Shown here: one piece after another, positions 51,785-62,486 of the stretch
Layout: every line of letters begins with the position of its first letter
Numbering within the stretch: position 1 is the stretch's first letter
From: Ditylenchus dipsaci
Taxonomy: Eukaryota > Nematoda > Chromadorea > Rhabditida > Anguinidae
Length of the DNA stretch: 64,000 nt
Direction: 5' to 3'
NCBI GenBank assembly: GCA_004194705.1
Contig: SADC01000111.1
Coordinates: forward strand, 84,167 to 148,166
Notes under the pieces: generated by a model
The model's input: only the letters and a program-made list of their open reading frames with translations
Database searches by the model: none
Told to the model about the DNA's origin: nothing
Program-made: the position numbers and the translations under genes

Positions 51785-52950
51785 CATACATGTGCGACCG
51801 AAAAAATCGGCGCCGGCGCACCACCGGGCGCCGACGTTTTAAAAAATCGGCGCCGGGCGCCGACAACGGCGCCGGCGCCAGGGGCGCCGGCGCCCTTTTT
51901 GTAAATAATTGGCGCCGGGCGCCTCATGAACCGGAAAAATCGGCGCGGGCGCCACTGGCATAAAAAACGGCGCCGGCGCAAAAATTGTAAAAAAATGGCG
52001 CGGGCGCCGAGTAACTCAGATATTGAAGTAAATTTGCAAAGTTTTTTGTTATCCTTTTACATTTCAATTAAATTGCTATTATAAGTCAAAATGCTTCTGC
52101 TTTTCAATAGTGCATGTCCTGTTCTACTTTTTCTTGCAGCCGTATGCATTGATGTCCAAGGCTACTATTCGGGTAAATCTGAGCACACTGCTGCTAGCAA
52201 ATTTTTTTATAAGCATGTTTTAGGTTTGTGGCGCAAATTTCTTCGTCTAACTGGAGCGAGATCCACTAAAGCTTTCTTCGTGCAGTTGCTCGCGTTTATT
52301 GGAATTGACATTACAATTGACCGTGTTACAGATGCATTGGAAAATGACAGCAGCGAGGAGCTAGAGGAAAGGATTGAGTCAATTATTGACAATTATTTTC
52401 AAGAACTCAAGAAAAAGATAAAAAGAAAACAAAAAAAGATAAATAAGGAACTCAGTCAGTCGAATGAATTCGATTAATTGAATTTACTATTGGACTAAAA
52501 TAGGAATTGTTCACCACTGTTGTCTGATAAACATGTATTCTAAAAATTTGCAATTTTGTACAATTTTAAAAAGCAAAATAAGATAATTTTACAATATGGC
52601 GGTGCGGAAAACGGCCGAAAAAAATTCAGGACGGAGGCGGACACGGCAAAAATTTGGACGGAAGTTATTTTCAGAGAATTGCCCACTATGTTTGGAGGAA
52701 GTGAAACTGTATTAGTCAAAATAACTAAGAGAGCTAAAAAATCAGTAATAAACACATTTTAAAAATAATCAGAAAAAAATTTTATTTTGCTGTGAAGATT
52801 GATGAAAAAACACCGAAAAAAGTGGCGCCGGGCGCCGGCGCCTGACCATTCAATTTTCAAAAATGGCGCCGGCGCCGGCGCCGGCGCCCCAGTTTTTCCA
52901 AAATTTTCCGGGCGCACACCGGCGCCGGCGCCGGCGCCCGTCCAAGTATG
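51785..52950. mobile_element. hAT-type element with GGCGCC arrays carrying an intact ORF
   Basis: An exact 8-bp target duplication CCCACAAG lies at 51777-51784 and 52951-52958. The ends CATACATGTG and CCAAGTATG are followed by long arrays of GGCGCCGGCGCC words: about 230 bp at the left (51810-52010) and 120 bp at the right (52824-52941). Between the arrays are an intact 128-codon ORF (52091-52477) and a segment at 52590-52670 resembling another GC-rich repeat (GGACGGAGGCGGACACGG). No transposase gene is present, so this is a non-autonomous element with cargo. Confidence 0.82.
52091..52477 (+). CDS. predicted secreted protein inside a hAT element
   Basis: A single uninterrupted frame of 128 codons from ATG to TAA. 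The N-terminus MLLLFNSACPVLLFLAAVCI is a strong signal peptide, with cleavage likely near VQG-YYS (about residue 24). The mature part has two predicted helical blocks (FFYKHVLGLWRKFLRLTG, then FFVQLLAFIGIDITIDRVTD), an acidic patch (NDSSEELEERIESI) and a very basic end (KKKIKRKQKKINKEL). No cysteine remains after the signal peptide. The upstream 80 bp are AT-rich and could hold a promoter. Codons differ from the GC-rich arrays around it. The element appears to have captured an intronless copy of a host gene, or the ORF is a domesticated component; both are inference. Family not recognised. Confidence 0.6.
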   Translation: MLLLFNSACPVLLFLAAVCIDVQGYYSGKSEHTAASKFFYKHVLGLWRKFLRLTGARSTKAFFVQLLAFIGIDITIDRVTDALENDSSEELEERIESIIDNYFQELKKKIKRKQKKINKELSQSNEFD

Positions 52951-53202
52951 CCCACAAGTACAGAAACCTTAATCAATCAAATTTGTCTGATTTTGCATTT
53001 TATCTCAAAATTAGCCGATGAAACCGATGAAAAATGGTTACCTGGGTTTACTCAACGGTATTTTTTCGAAGACGCAATTGAACGAATCAGAGTTTCACTG
53101 TGATAGGCTCAGTAAATCCCACTAAAAACATCGAAATCAATCTAAACCGCGCAAAGCAGTATTGAAGCACCCTTAATCGGTCAAGCATATTTTTATATCG
53201 AA

Positions 53203-53600
53203 AGTTAGGATGATAAATAAGGTGTGCGCTCAGGCATTGGTGCGTTTGACCACTTTTGTCGCATTTTTGCCGTTCTGTCCTATGTTCTGTTCTAGCCACT
53301 TAGGCCTACTTAGTCTTAGGCCTTAGGCTAAGGGTTAGGCTTTAGGCTTAGCCTTAGGCTTAGGGACCAAAAAAATGTCTTACGAACAACAAAATGGCTG
53401 AAAAAATAAGCCTAAGTGGCTAAAACAGAAGATAGGGCAGAACGCCAAAAATGCGATAAAAGTGGCCAAACGCCTACGCACCTGCGCTTAGGCGGATTTG
53501 AACCAGCAACCTCAGCGAACCAGCGACTTCGATTAGTACACCCCACTAAGAATCCCTCAGCACTCTATTCAGAAAGGCCAAACGCGAAAAATAAGTGGTT
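53203..53600. repeat. foldback with TTAGGC cluster and tRNA-like segment
   Basis: TTTGACCACTTTTGTCGCAT in the left arm is mirrored by ATGCGATAAAAGTGGCCAAA in the right. The centre (53290-53365) has at least six TTAGGC units or one-base variants in a row. In the right arm the minus strand reads CTTAGTGGGGTGTACTAATC, then GTTGCTGGTTCAAATCC and GCC (about 53550-53480). This resembles the A-box and B-box of a tRNA gene, but the acceptor stem does not close convincingly. A tRNA-derived SINE piece is possible. Confidence 0.5.
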
Positions 53601-54750
53601 TTTAAAAGTTTAGAGATTCATATACACATCGTCGAATCTGCCTGCGTGCACACATCATTTACAATCCTAGCTGACTGAATTACAAAACAGCTAGAATTAT
53701 AATTTGATTCTAGTCTGAGACTAGTAGTCTCAAAACCACGCCTTTATCATTTTTGCACAAAAACGCTGTTCAGAAGTAGTTAGAACCCTTTTTTGAAATT
53801 TTTTTTCAAAAAGGTTCATAAGTGACCAAAATCACCGTGTTTCATTAAATATCGCTCAAAACTCCTAACAAATTACATAAAGACCATAAATAATAGTCCT
53901 ACAGAAAAAATTGACAATATCACCATTTTTTTGACCGAGGGTAAAATTTTACCCCTGGCGGTTGTGAAGGTGTAAAAATGTATGGGTGAATGCTCATGAG
54001 TATGTTAATTTTATACCCCTGGTAAGGCATATGCCCACGGGTATGAGTAGATACCCATACCCACGTTCATTTGATACGGCCCATAATGGGATAGAACATC
54101 TAGATTTGTGCCGGGTAGATTTAGAGACTGTGCCACTCATAAACTGTGGAAATATTATTAGGGGTTTGTTAATGAAAATATATATATAGATTCAAATTGT
54201 TCTTTTTGCAGGAAAGCCTTTTCCTCGAAAAATAATGAGTAGTAGCTGTTTACATTTAAGAATTGCCGTTTTTTACACAAAGTAAAACAATATCAGACAC
54301 AAAAATAACTAAAAACCTAAAATGTTGCTTATAGTGAGAATTATTAAATATGTTTTATGGCTCACTTCACTTCAAAACTTTCAAAACTAATTGCATCACT
54401 TAAAACAACAAAAGAATTTCGGGAACGCAGTAAACATATGTGAGCTGTAAAGGAGTGAAGGCTTGGGTTACAACTACTTGACAAATTACTCAATTATATG
54501 GTAGCAGCACTTAAAGGAGATAAATTACGTACCACTTTACTCAGAATAGCTTAAAGCACAAAATTTAAAAAAGAGAATATATTAGGCATACTGATAAAAA
54601 GTAATGCATAAACTAATTAGATAGGCCACAAAACGAGAGTATATAAAGAAAAGACAGTATTTCAACAAATTTAGGACATTGAGAATCGGGTCAAAAATAT
54701 TGCGACATTGTAGCACTATATGTGTCCGCACAACACTCGAAAAAAAATTG

Positions 54751-55203
54751 CCTTGGTCCCCCCTGTTGCTTTTTGCAAAAAATATTTTCTTCCAAAAATC
54801 TCAAAAAAAATTTATTTAACTACTTTTCAAGCCTCGATCTAGCATACAATGGCCTAAGTTTGCCTAAATAAATAAATGTCAATAGGGTTGGTCCATAACT
54901 TCACGGCTGTTTATTCAACACCTGCAAGGTTTGAGCATGGGTTTCATGGATTTTTAGTCATACAACATTTTAAAATTTAGCTTTAAAATTTGGGTTCCAC
55001 AATCAAAATTTGGTTTCAGAAAACAGAACAAAATTTTTGATGGGTTTCAAATCAACATTCTATGTAATTGTATGAGTAGATATTCATGCACAAACCTTGC
55101 GGGTATTGTATAAACAGCCACGAACTTATCGACCAACCCAATTGACCTTCATTTATTTAGGCATTTTTTTTTTTTTTACAAAAAACCAGGGGTACTAAGG
55201 CAA
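54751..55203. repeat. foldback with CCTTGGTCCCCC ends and nested mariner-type element
   Basis: GCCTTGGTCCCCCCTGTTGC at the left faces CCAGGGGTACTAAGGC at the right; AGCCTAAATAAATAAA-type sequence borders the nested element. The nested one, 54889-55139, has ends AGGGTTGGTCCATAACTT and AACTTATCGACCAACCC and is mariner-like (same family as 6796). Confidence 0.65.
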
Positions 55204-56794
55204 GTAAAAACAGATATAGAGATAAGTTTTTGTAAGTGTGCCGAAAAATTGAGTTTAAGCATAAAAGGTTTGAGTCTCTGGAAACAAATAAAGGATTGAA
55301 AAAAAAGAAGAAGATTTGAACAACAACAGATTGAAAGAAGGTGCCAGAGGCAGCAGCAGTACTAGCGACACCAGAATATTTCACATAGTAGCTAGGATAA
55401 TAACTACTAGTACTTCCTTGTCTACTGGACAACTACTACCTCTTTTTGGGATATTGCTGTTTAAATAATCCATTTATTATGAAAATAGGGTTTATTTGTA
55501 TTTTAAAACTAAGTTTTAGTTAGAAATTTTCACAATTTTATGCGTTCGTCTTACAGGCTACCGTTTAAACACTTTGCCTAACTTCAATCTGATTCATTTT
55601 CCTTGCTTTAACTTAGTGTAGTAAAATCCTGCTGGCGGGTTGAAACAAAATTTTAGTTTTGACACCGGAACATTTGTAATCAACCTGTAATATACAAGAA
55701 AAAATTCAACTTCAAATACTCAAAAGTATATTGTAGAAAAATTTTAAGATCCCCTTTTTCATTAACTGTGAAAGGTTATAAAAATTGAAATCTTGGTGAG
55801 GAATTTTTTCACAAAAATTTTACTTTTTAATATGGTAAAAGCTGAAAAGACCACATTTTTATCTTTTTTAGCGTTAAGAAATTACTCGAGAGACTTTGAA
55901 ATACTATTTACGGTTAGAAAAAACAAGGTGCCCTAGAAGTGCACAAGTGTCGGGAAGGCTGGCTTATTTTAGGATGCACTCAAACATGTTTTCCAAACTA
56001 CGAAAAAAACGGTAAGAAAGTACGAGTTTTTGTCCGTCCTAAGATACGCTGCCCTATCTTGCTCAATCCTATGATTAATATGATATATAATTGAAAATTA
56101 ATCTTAAAATATTCTGGAAGACACTTTTTTGAGAAGGTAAAGTCAAAATTGAAAAAAAATAGTAATTAGTCGATTGAAAGCTGTCTACAAATGTTTCTTT
56201 TTTATGTTAAGCAGAGAAAATTAATTCAGGAGGTTCTTTTCTAGTCATTTTTGAAAAAAATAGGAAAAGGGGGTTAGAGTTATACCTAGCACTAATTATA
56301 CAGACAATTATAAACGGTGAAATCGTGATTTACGAAAATAAGAATTTCGCCAGTTTGAATAGGCGTGGGACATTTTTTAGTAATATTAAAATGAAGCAGA
56401 ATCAAACTTACCACCAACTTTAATTAACGCTAGCTACTTTAGCACTGGACTATTGCTGCTATTAAATTCAATAGTTGTTTTCTATTACTTATTACTAGGC
56501 TTGGAAAATTTGTCAACCAAACCATTTTTTTAACAAAAAAGTGTAATTTTCAATGTTGGCAACATTGCTTCAAGTAGACACTCAACATAAACAACTTTTT
56601 CACATTTTTTATATATAGTGTTGTGTGCGATAAAAAATGGTTTGATTACTCACTATTCTAACTGCTATAGTTAATGTAATTGGCTGCTAATCCAGTTTTG
56701 CAACTACTGCCGAGTATATCATTGCCTCAATTTTTGAAATTTGAACCATAGTTTCTCATTGTAGATCAGAGCGCACTTTAAACTAAATAGCGTA
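55204..56794. other. AT-rich stretch with a possible minus-strand exon
   Basis: The minus strand between about 55425 and 55330 is open with RQGSTSSYYPSYYVKYS and could be an upstream exon of the gene at 50705-51154. From 55900 to 56320 the sequence carries words shared with 60700 and 61880 (AAACAAGGTGCCC). Nothing else is recognised. Confidence 0.3.
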
Positions 56795-56931
56795 TTCCTC
56801 TAATAGAGCCCCCTTCCTGTTTTTCGAGTAGAATTTTAGAGTTAAAGTCATTTTATAATTTCGAGATTTTCAGGCATTCGAAAAACAGAGACCTGGGGGG
56901 GGGGGGTCGCTTTTAGAGAAAATACGGTATT
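56795..56931. mobile_element. short element of the CCGTATTTTCTCT family
   Basis: GTATTCCTCTAATAGAGCCC at the left and TTTTAGAGAAAATACGGTA at the right, with opposed CCCCCTTCC and GGGGGGGGG tracts. The left terminal bases are degraded. Confidence 0.6.
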
Positions 56932-58200
56932 TTCTGAAATCTAAATGACAAGACTTTATGAGAAAAATTCAAGATTTTATTTTAAATTTGATTGAATTAT
57001 GTCAATGCTTCGTAGAACTTTTAAAAAATAGGAATATATATCAAAGGACATTTAAAATATTATTGTCCAAACAGTAAATTTAGCAATTTGAATTTGGGAT
57101 TTCTTTTAAAACCTGTTTAAAATTATTGTTCATGTTTTAGTGATTCAAAGGTCATTTATTGTATCTCAGAATAAAATTTTTTTATTTCACATCCACACGG
57201 TAAGCACACAATATTTGGTGTAGGATTTGAAAAACATCATGTTTTCAACATTTGAAAGCTCAAAACTTTTTTCCCACATGTTACAATATTTGAAACGGTT
57301 GTTATTATCTCTTTTTGAATTATTCTCAAGTTGGCTTCTGTTTGTCACCGCTCTATATAAGGGCACTTTTAAGAGATCGAGAAAAATGCTTGAGACAAAA
57401 TTTTTAAAAACATTTCAAAAATGTTATAAAGATAAATTTATTATTTTAAATTCATTTATTATTTATTTCAATTATGTGTTATTATCGCAAGCTCAATCGC
57501 AACCCCCTTTTTAACAGTAATAGGTCAAAAGCTAACTATGAGATAGTTGACAGTAATAGAACAAAGCTAACTTTCAGATAGTTAATATGAAAGTTATCAC
57601 TTAATTATGAAACACTTGAAAAAACGAAGGTCAACTATTAGAAAGAACAGTAGAGTTTATGCAAGGAAGTTCATTGAAAGGACATTTAGGCACCGGATTT
57701 CTTCGTCCATTACATTCATAAAAAAACATAAGCTTCAAGGCCAAGGCCAGGCCTTTTAAGGATTTCTTGATTATATAAGGTACTCTTCAGTTTACAGATG
57801 TTTTTTCACTGAGAATTATAATGAAATCTGAAAAAAGCTTTGAAATTATTTTGAAAAAAGTGGTCTTGTTGGCTTAGTTTTCAAGCTAATTTAACATTTT
57901 CAGGTATTTTTTAGGCTTTTATTGAGATATTGAAAATAGTTAATAAAGCTCGTTGAAGTTATGAAAATCCAGCGTTTCAAAATACTGGCTCTGCAAATAG
58001 GACTGAAACTTATCAAAATGTTCTACTTAGAAATAGAAAACGTCAAAATAAGGATTGATGACAAATGAGTCTATCAAACTGCAAGAGATCTCCAGACTGG
58101 ACATTGCTTTTTGTTGCGCATTTAATTGAACATTTTTACTTCTATGATCTTGACAAAAGGTTTTCCAGCACGTCACTCGTTGAAAATTAGGTTGTAGTGA
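56932..58200. other. very AT-rich stretch without supported genes
   Basis: A 95-codon ORF at 57227-57514 begins from TTG and is Phe/Leu/Lys-rich (LQYLKRLLLSLFELFSS), as expected for chance ORFs in AT-rich DNA. Repeated TAGTTGACAGTAATAGA-type words occur at 57520-57600. Nothing else. Confidence 0.4.
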
Positions 58201-58740
58201 AGAACCCCCCACCCCCCCCCCCACGGGAGTGATCGAACTTTCGAACCACGGGGGTATCATGGTTTTTAGTAAAAATTTGAAAAATTCAAATTGGCCCTTT
58301 TTGTATTTTAAAGATAATAAGGGCTGTATTGGGAGGGGAGGGAATAAAAGGGGGCCACTTTTATGCAAAACGTTAGAAATTCAAATTTTTGTATTCTTCC
58401 ACTGTCTCACCACGTTTTTCGACTGGGCCGTGGCACAAAGAGACCCTATATGCATTTTTTGATCAAGAGTCTTGCTCGGAATTATGTCTAAGGTGAGTGA
58501 GTGTTCGCATCTCTAACTCTCAAGCCCCTGCACCCCATTCTGGGGCGCAGGGGGCTTGGGGGCTTGCAGTTGAGATGCGCACACCCACATACCTTAGACA
58601 CAAATCACTCGAAAGTGACTCTATGGTTCGAAAAATTTTCTTTTTCAGAATCAAAAAAACTCGCGGCTTTCTCGTCGAGAAACACGAATATGATGTTATC
58701 TCCTTCACCTTCTAACACCCCGTGGGGGGAGGGATTCTGA
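58200..58740. repeat. copy of the GTCTAAG-GTGAGTG palindrome family
   Basis: It contains a poly-C block (58206-58222) and GGGCCGTGGCACAAAGAGAC. AGTCTTGCTCGGAATTATG and TCTAAG|GTGAGTGAGTG follow, then the GC-rich hairpin and the opposing arm (CCCACATACCTTAGACAC). It parallels 46076-46290 in opposite orientation and 11225-11433 in its left part. Confidence 0.62.
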
Positions 58741-58818
58741 ACTCAAGCCGAAAATTATGCTTAGCATATCATTCTTTGTGGTTTTCAAACTCGATTTGCT
58801 TGAAATACACTATACGCC

Positions 58819-60040
58819 CAGACATGTGCACGGGCCGGAAATTTCACGGCCCGGCCCGGCCCGCCAAATGTTTTCGTGAGCCCGGCCCGGCCAGCAGGAA
58901 ATTTTAAAAGTGAAGCCCGGCCCGGCCCGGGCCGGGCTGGCCCGCAAAGCCCGGTTCTTTATATATGTGGGGGACAGAAAACAAAAGTCATAGAAAATAA
59001 TGGAGGGACATTTCCATTATTTTTTCCAGCTTGGGGGCATTTCCTTGATCAATGAGTCTGCCTTGGCCGCCACACCTCGAGAAATAGTAGTCCTGTCGAC
59101 GAGAAGAGCATCGATGTCTACCACTCCACTCCGCTTGACTCTGAAGATTTTATTGATTAATAATTGGATGTATGCAAGTCAGAAAGTTCACCTACCCTAT
59201 TTCCATTGCGCTTTTCAAAGCTCTTTTAAACCCCTCTTTTTCGACGATGGAGAATGGCCCATTGTCCAAGAGGCACAGTTTCACAGTTGCTTCCTTCATC
59301 TTCTGGATTTCTGCCGAAGTGGGCCGGTTGGGAGCATAAAAGGAGAGCAGGTTCTTCGGGTTAGTCACCTCAGGTTGCTTGATGTGAGTAGATCGATGCC
59401 GACTACAGATATTTAGCATAAATCATTCAATATGAAAAATACGAACTTACGAAATACGACTGCCGTGAGTGTTAGCCACATCCTGCATTGCTTGCACGCC
59501 AGAAATTTTGTAAGTTCAGCCTTCTCCGAATTCCCTTCTTGGTCATACTTCAACAGCTGAAAGAGCTCATCATTGTCCTTGGGCTTGACTAAGATCCTCG
59601 CCGGCTTCGATTGTAAAATCTCAATTAGATCGTCCTTTGTCAAGTCGGCAGCCGCTTTGTTCGTAGATGGCGTTCCTGAAATAGAGTTGTACTAAACGAA
59701 GGCACCGAAGGCTCTCCAGAATCTTCCTTGTCGTTGCAATTAAGGTCTTCCGTAGTGTTCATCGTCTGCTCTTGCTTCTGAAGAAGAATTGGCGATGAGT
59801 GAGAAAAAAGTTGGAAACGATTGAAAATTGTGTGACATTGAAAATATCGGATTTTGAAAAGGGTGATTTTGAAGAGGCGGAATTTTGAAATCATTAATTG
59901 GGCGGGCGAGGCGGGCCGGCCCGGCCCGATCGAGTTTAGGCCCGGCCCGCCCACTTCTGAAATCTATGAGCCCGGCCGGGCCGTAAAAACTACGGCCCGC
60001 CCGGCCCGGCCCGGGCCGGGCCGGCCCGTGCACATGTCTG
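58819..60040. mobile_element. hAT element with GGCCCGGCCCG arrays and a transposase remnant
   Basis: An exact 8-bp target duplication TATACGCC lies at 58811-58818 and 60041-60048. The ends CAGACATGTGCACGGGCC and GGCCCGTGCACATGTCTG are perfect inverted repeats, each followed by a GGCCCGGCCCG array of 100-150 bp. The interior keeps the first exons of a hAT transposase on the minus strand, so this is an internal-deletion derivative that reveals the class of all the array-bearing elements here. Confidence 0.9.
59196..59762 (-). pseudogene. N-terminal part of a BED/hAT transposase
   Basis: Minus strand: 59762 to about 59451 (MNTTEDLNCNDKEDSGEP, later KDDLIEILQSKPARI, NSEKAELTKFLACKQ, then in a shifted frame AMQDVANTHGSRIS), donor TTTC|GTAAGT. 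Exon 59402-59196 reads RHRSTHIKQPEV, LLSFYAPNRPTSAEIQ, KLCLLDNGPFSIVEKEGF. The CKQ...H-x-x-S-T-H pattern followed by L-x-x-F and the D-x-x-PFSIVE-x-x-GF motif is the standard BED zinc finger and dimer region of hAT transposases. Frame disruptions near 59490 and 59680 and absence of the catalytic part make it non-functional. Confidence 0.8.
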
Positions 60041-60048
60041 TATACGCC

Positions 60049-60690
60049 TAAATCAATTAAATAAACTTAATAAAGAAAGGTAGAACCGAGAACGTAGCTA
60101 AAAAAGATGCAACTTTTGCTCACCATAAAAAAATGTTAAAAAGTAAGACATAAAAGATTGATTTTCGCTTTTCCACGATCAAATTATCTCAAATGGATCA
60201 AAGTAATTAACTGCATATATGCTAGTAAAACAATACATTCTGACAAAAATATTACATTCTCATTTAACTGCTTAAAGTTTGTTTCACAAAATATAACCAA
60301 TGTGTTAAAAGATTAAGTGCTTGGTGCGGACTGCGAGAATATATTAATTTTTATGTTATAAGGCTTTCAATGGCCAGTAAGTAGGCAATTGAAATATATT
60401 GTTCAAGTCTTTGTGTCTAAGGCAGTAAACAAAAACAGCAATATTTACGGCACATTTTCTCTAGAATAATTAGCCTAGAAAATATTTCTCTGGTCGACTA
60501 CATAGCATGCAACTAAACTTAAGCAGCAGCAAAATATATTTTCAGTGTCAAAAAATAATTTTAAAATAGACTAAATGTATAGAAATTAATCCATAATAAT
60601 AAAAAAATTGATTTGCAGAATTATGAAAATATCTATTTGAAGAAAACATTTCTATCTTCACTCTGAAGCGTAAATTAATTAAATTGTTTA
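60049..60690. other. AT-rich stretch, nothing recognised
   Basis: No element ends, exons or RNA genes were seen. Confidence 0.45.
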
Positions 60691-61910
60691 CCTGGGGGCC
60701 CCTTTTTGGTCAACTATGAATAGTGTTAAAACGTAATTTATATACGCTTAAAACGATGAAAAAAATTGTTTTCCAACAATTTCTGTATTAAAAAATAAGT
60801 ATTACAAAACAATTTTGGTTACCATAACTTGACCAATTGCCTTGGTCCCCCAAGCTGAATATACCAAAAAGTACCTGGATATCCTTAAAAATACCGAAAA
60901 GATGGGATTGATGGCTCTATATGTGTTCGTGGAACTCCCAAAAAAATTTGCCTTGGTCCCCCTGTTGTTTTTTTTCGTAATTTTTTGAAATTTGTGCCTT
61001 GAAATAAAGAACACTGTATGCAAGAACTCGTACTTTAAAAATTCTTGGCTGAGCCTTAAGTATGTGAGCCCTTGTCCATTTACTACGGTGGACAGAAAGG
61101 TGATCTTCCATTGAATTAAGGGTCGGCCGAAGCCGGCCAGGTAAAAAACCCTTTAAGGAATTTTCTCTTTAATGATTTTTTACCTGGCCGGCCTTCGGCC
61201 GACCCCTAATTCAATGTAAGTTCACCTTTCTGTCCACCGTAGTAAATGGACAAGGGCTCACATACTTTAAAAAAGATTTTTGGCTGTTTGATACTTTTTA
61301 AGACTTTGAAAAAAATATCAAAACAAATCAACAGGGGGACCAAGGCACAAATTCAAAAAATTACGAAAAAAAAACAACAGGGGGACCAAGGCAAAATTTT
61401 TTTGGGAGTTCCACGAACACATATAGAGCCGGATTGATCATAGTTTTGTTAGCTGGGCCCTACTGCGTAAAGAAACTCTGTTAAGCGTATTGTTTTTATG
61501 CATCCAGAGTCACTTACGATGATTTCTGTCTAAGGTATGGGGGTGTGCGCATCTCAACTCCAAGCAACCAAGCGCCCTGCGCCCCGAAGGGTGCGTAGCT
61601 GTCTGAGAGTTAGAGATGCGCGCACTCACTTACCTGAGACATGATTCCGAGAAGTACTCTTGACCAAAAATACGTATAGAGACCTTTTTGCCTAGCTCCA
61701 GTGACCAAAGTGCGGTAGGATACCTAATACCCGACCAAGGCAATCGGTCAACTTATGTTAACCAATTTTTTTTGAAAGCCTGTTTTTAGTGCCGAAATTG
61801 TTTTGAAACTATTTTGTCATCGGTTTCAGCGTATAAAAATTACTTAGAAGACGTCGAAACACTATTCATAGTTGACCAAAAAAGGCGCCCCCGAGTAAAC
61901 AAGTTCCCCG
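60690..61910. mobile_element. nested foldback: outer arms, CCTTGGTCCCCC hairpin, donor-word palindrome
   Basis: Outer arms: GGTCAACTATGAATAGTGTT near 60708 and CACTATTCATAGTTGACC near 61858. Inside is a near-perfect hairpin, 60911-61431, with ends GGCTCTATATGTGTTCGTGG and CCACGAACACATATAGAGCC, a CCTTGGTCCCCCTGTTG motif in each arm and GGCCGGCCGAAGC-like sequence at the centre (about 61120-61200). To its right is a GTCTAAG-GTATGGG palindrome copy (61495-61690). Confidence 0.68.
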
Positions 61911-62486
61911 ACTGCACACTTTTTGTTGTTGTCGGCAACGGCGATGATTTTTGAAGCAGCGTTTTTTCATTCTCGTAAAATATAAGGTTGCCCATTCAAT
62001 CGTCCAATCTTTAGCTTGTTTCAGTTTTTCCGGTTTGAGGTTTTGATTTAATTAAAACTTTGGCATAGCCAGTAGGCTGTTAAAAAATTTATATGTCTGC
62101 AGAAGTAAAACGGTTTCTTTGATTTGTAGATTATTTCTTTAGACGTTTTTATACGTCACTCAAAATCCGAAGGTATTGAATTTCTTTTCAAATACAATAC
62201 AAACATGTCATCCTTATTCTTAGACACCACTAGTATATGTAATTGAAGAATGTTGAAATCCAAAAAACATTACACAAATACACAATTATTGCTTCCTAAA
62301 AACATTTTTTATGATTTAATTATTGCAGGAAATATTCATTATGTCAACCATAAATAGCAGGCATGAACACATCTGGACCTTAACAAACTGTTATAAAAGA
62401 GACGAGGAGCTGTGTGCTTGTAAATCTAAAACATATATAGTAAATTTTGAAAGTTTTGATTACTAATTTGAACTGTAGTTTTATTT
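61911..62486. other. AT-rich stretch, nothing recognised
   Basis: Plain AT-rich DNA before the Tigger-ended composite at 62487. Confidence 0.4.

Larger units (their letters stand above)
51648..54076. mobile_element. 2.4-kb inverted-repeat element containing a hAT insertion and a tRNA-like/TTAGGC foldback
   Basis: GGGGCCGTATTAGATGAATG at the left and CGTTCATTTGATACGGCCC at the right are inverted. Both are followed inward by TACCC-rich words (CATACCCTACCCATACC; GGGTATGAGTAGATACCC). Inside are the GGCGCC hAT element (51785-52950) and a foldback at 53203-53600. No transposase was recognised. Confidence 0.6.

Noticed and set aside
51718..51981. Arg/Ala/Pro-rich minus-strand ORF
   Set aside because: Produced by GGCGCC arrays of the hAT element.
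57227..57514. 95-codon ORF with a hydrophobic segment
   Set aside because: No ATG at its first codon, Phe/Leu/Lys-dominated composition typical of AT-rich noncoding DNA, and no splice or promoter support.
58501..58740. + strand ORFs of 72-79 codons
   Set aside because: They are in the donor-word palindrome repeat, and the same reading appears in other copies (46021-46234, 62789-63034).
59000..59416. 138-codon + strand ORF
   Set aside because: Antisense shadow of the hAT transposase exon 59402-59196.
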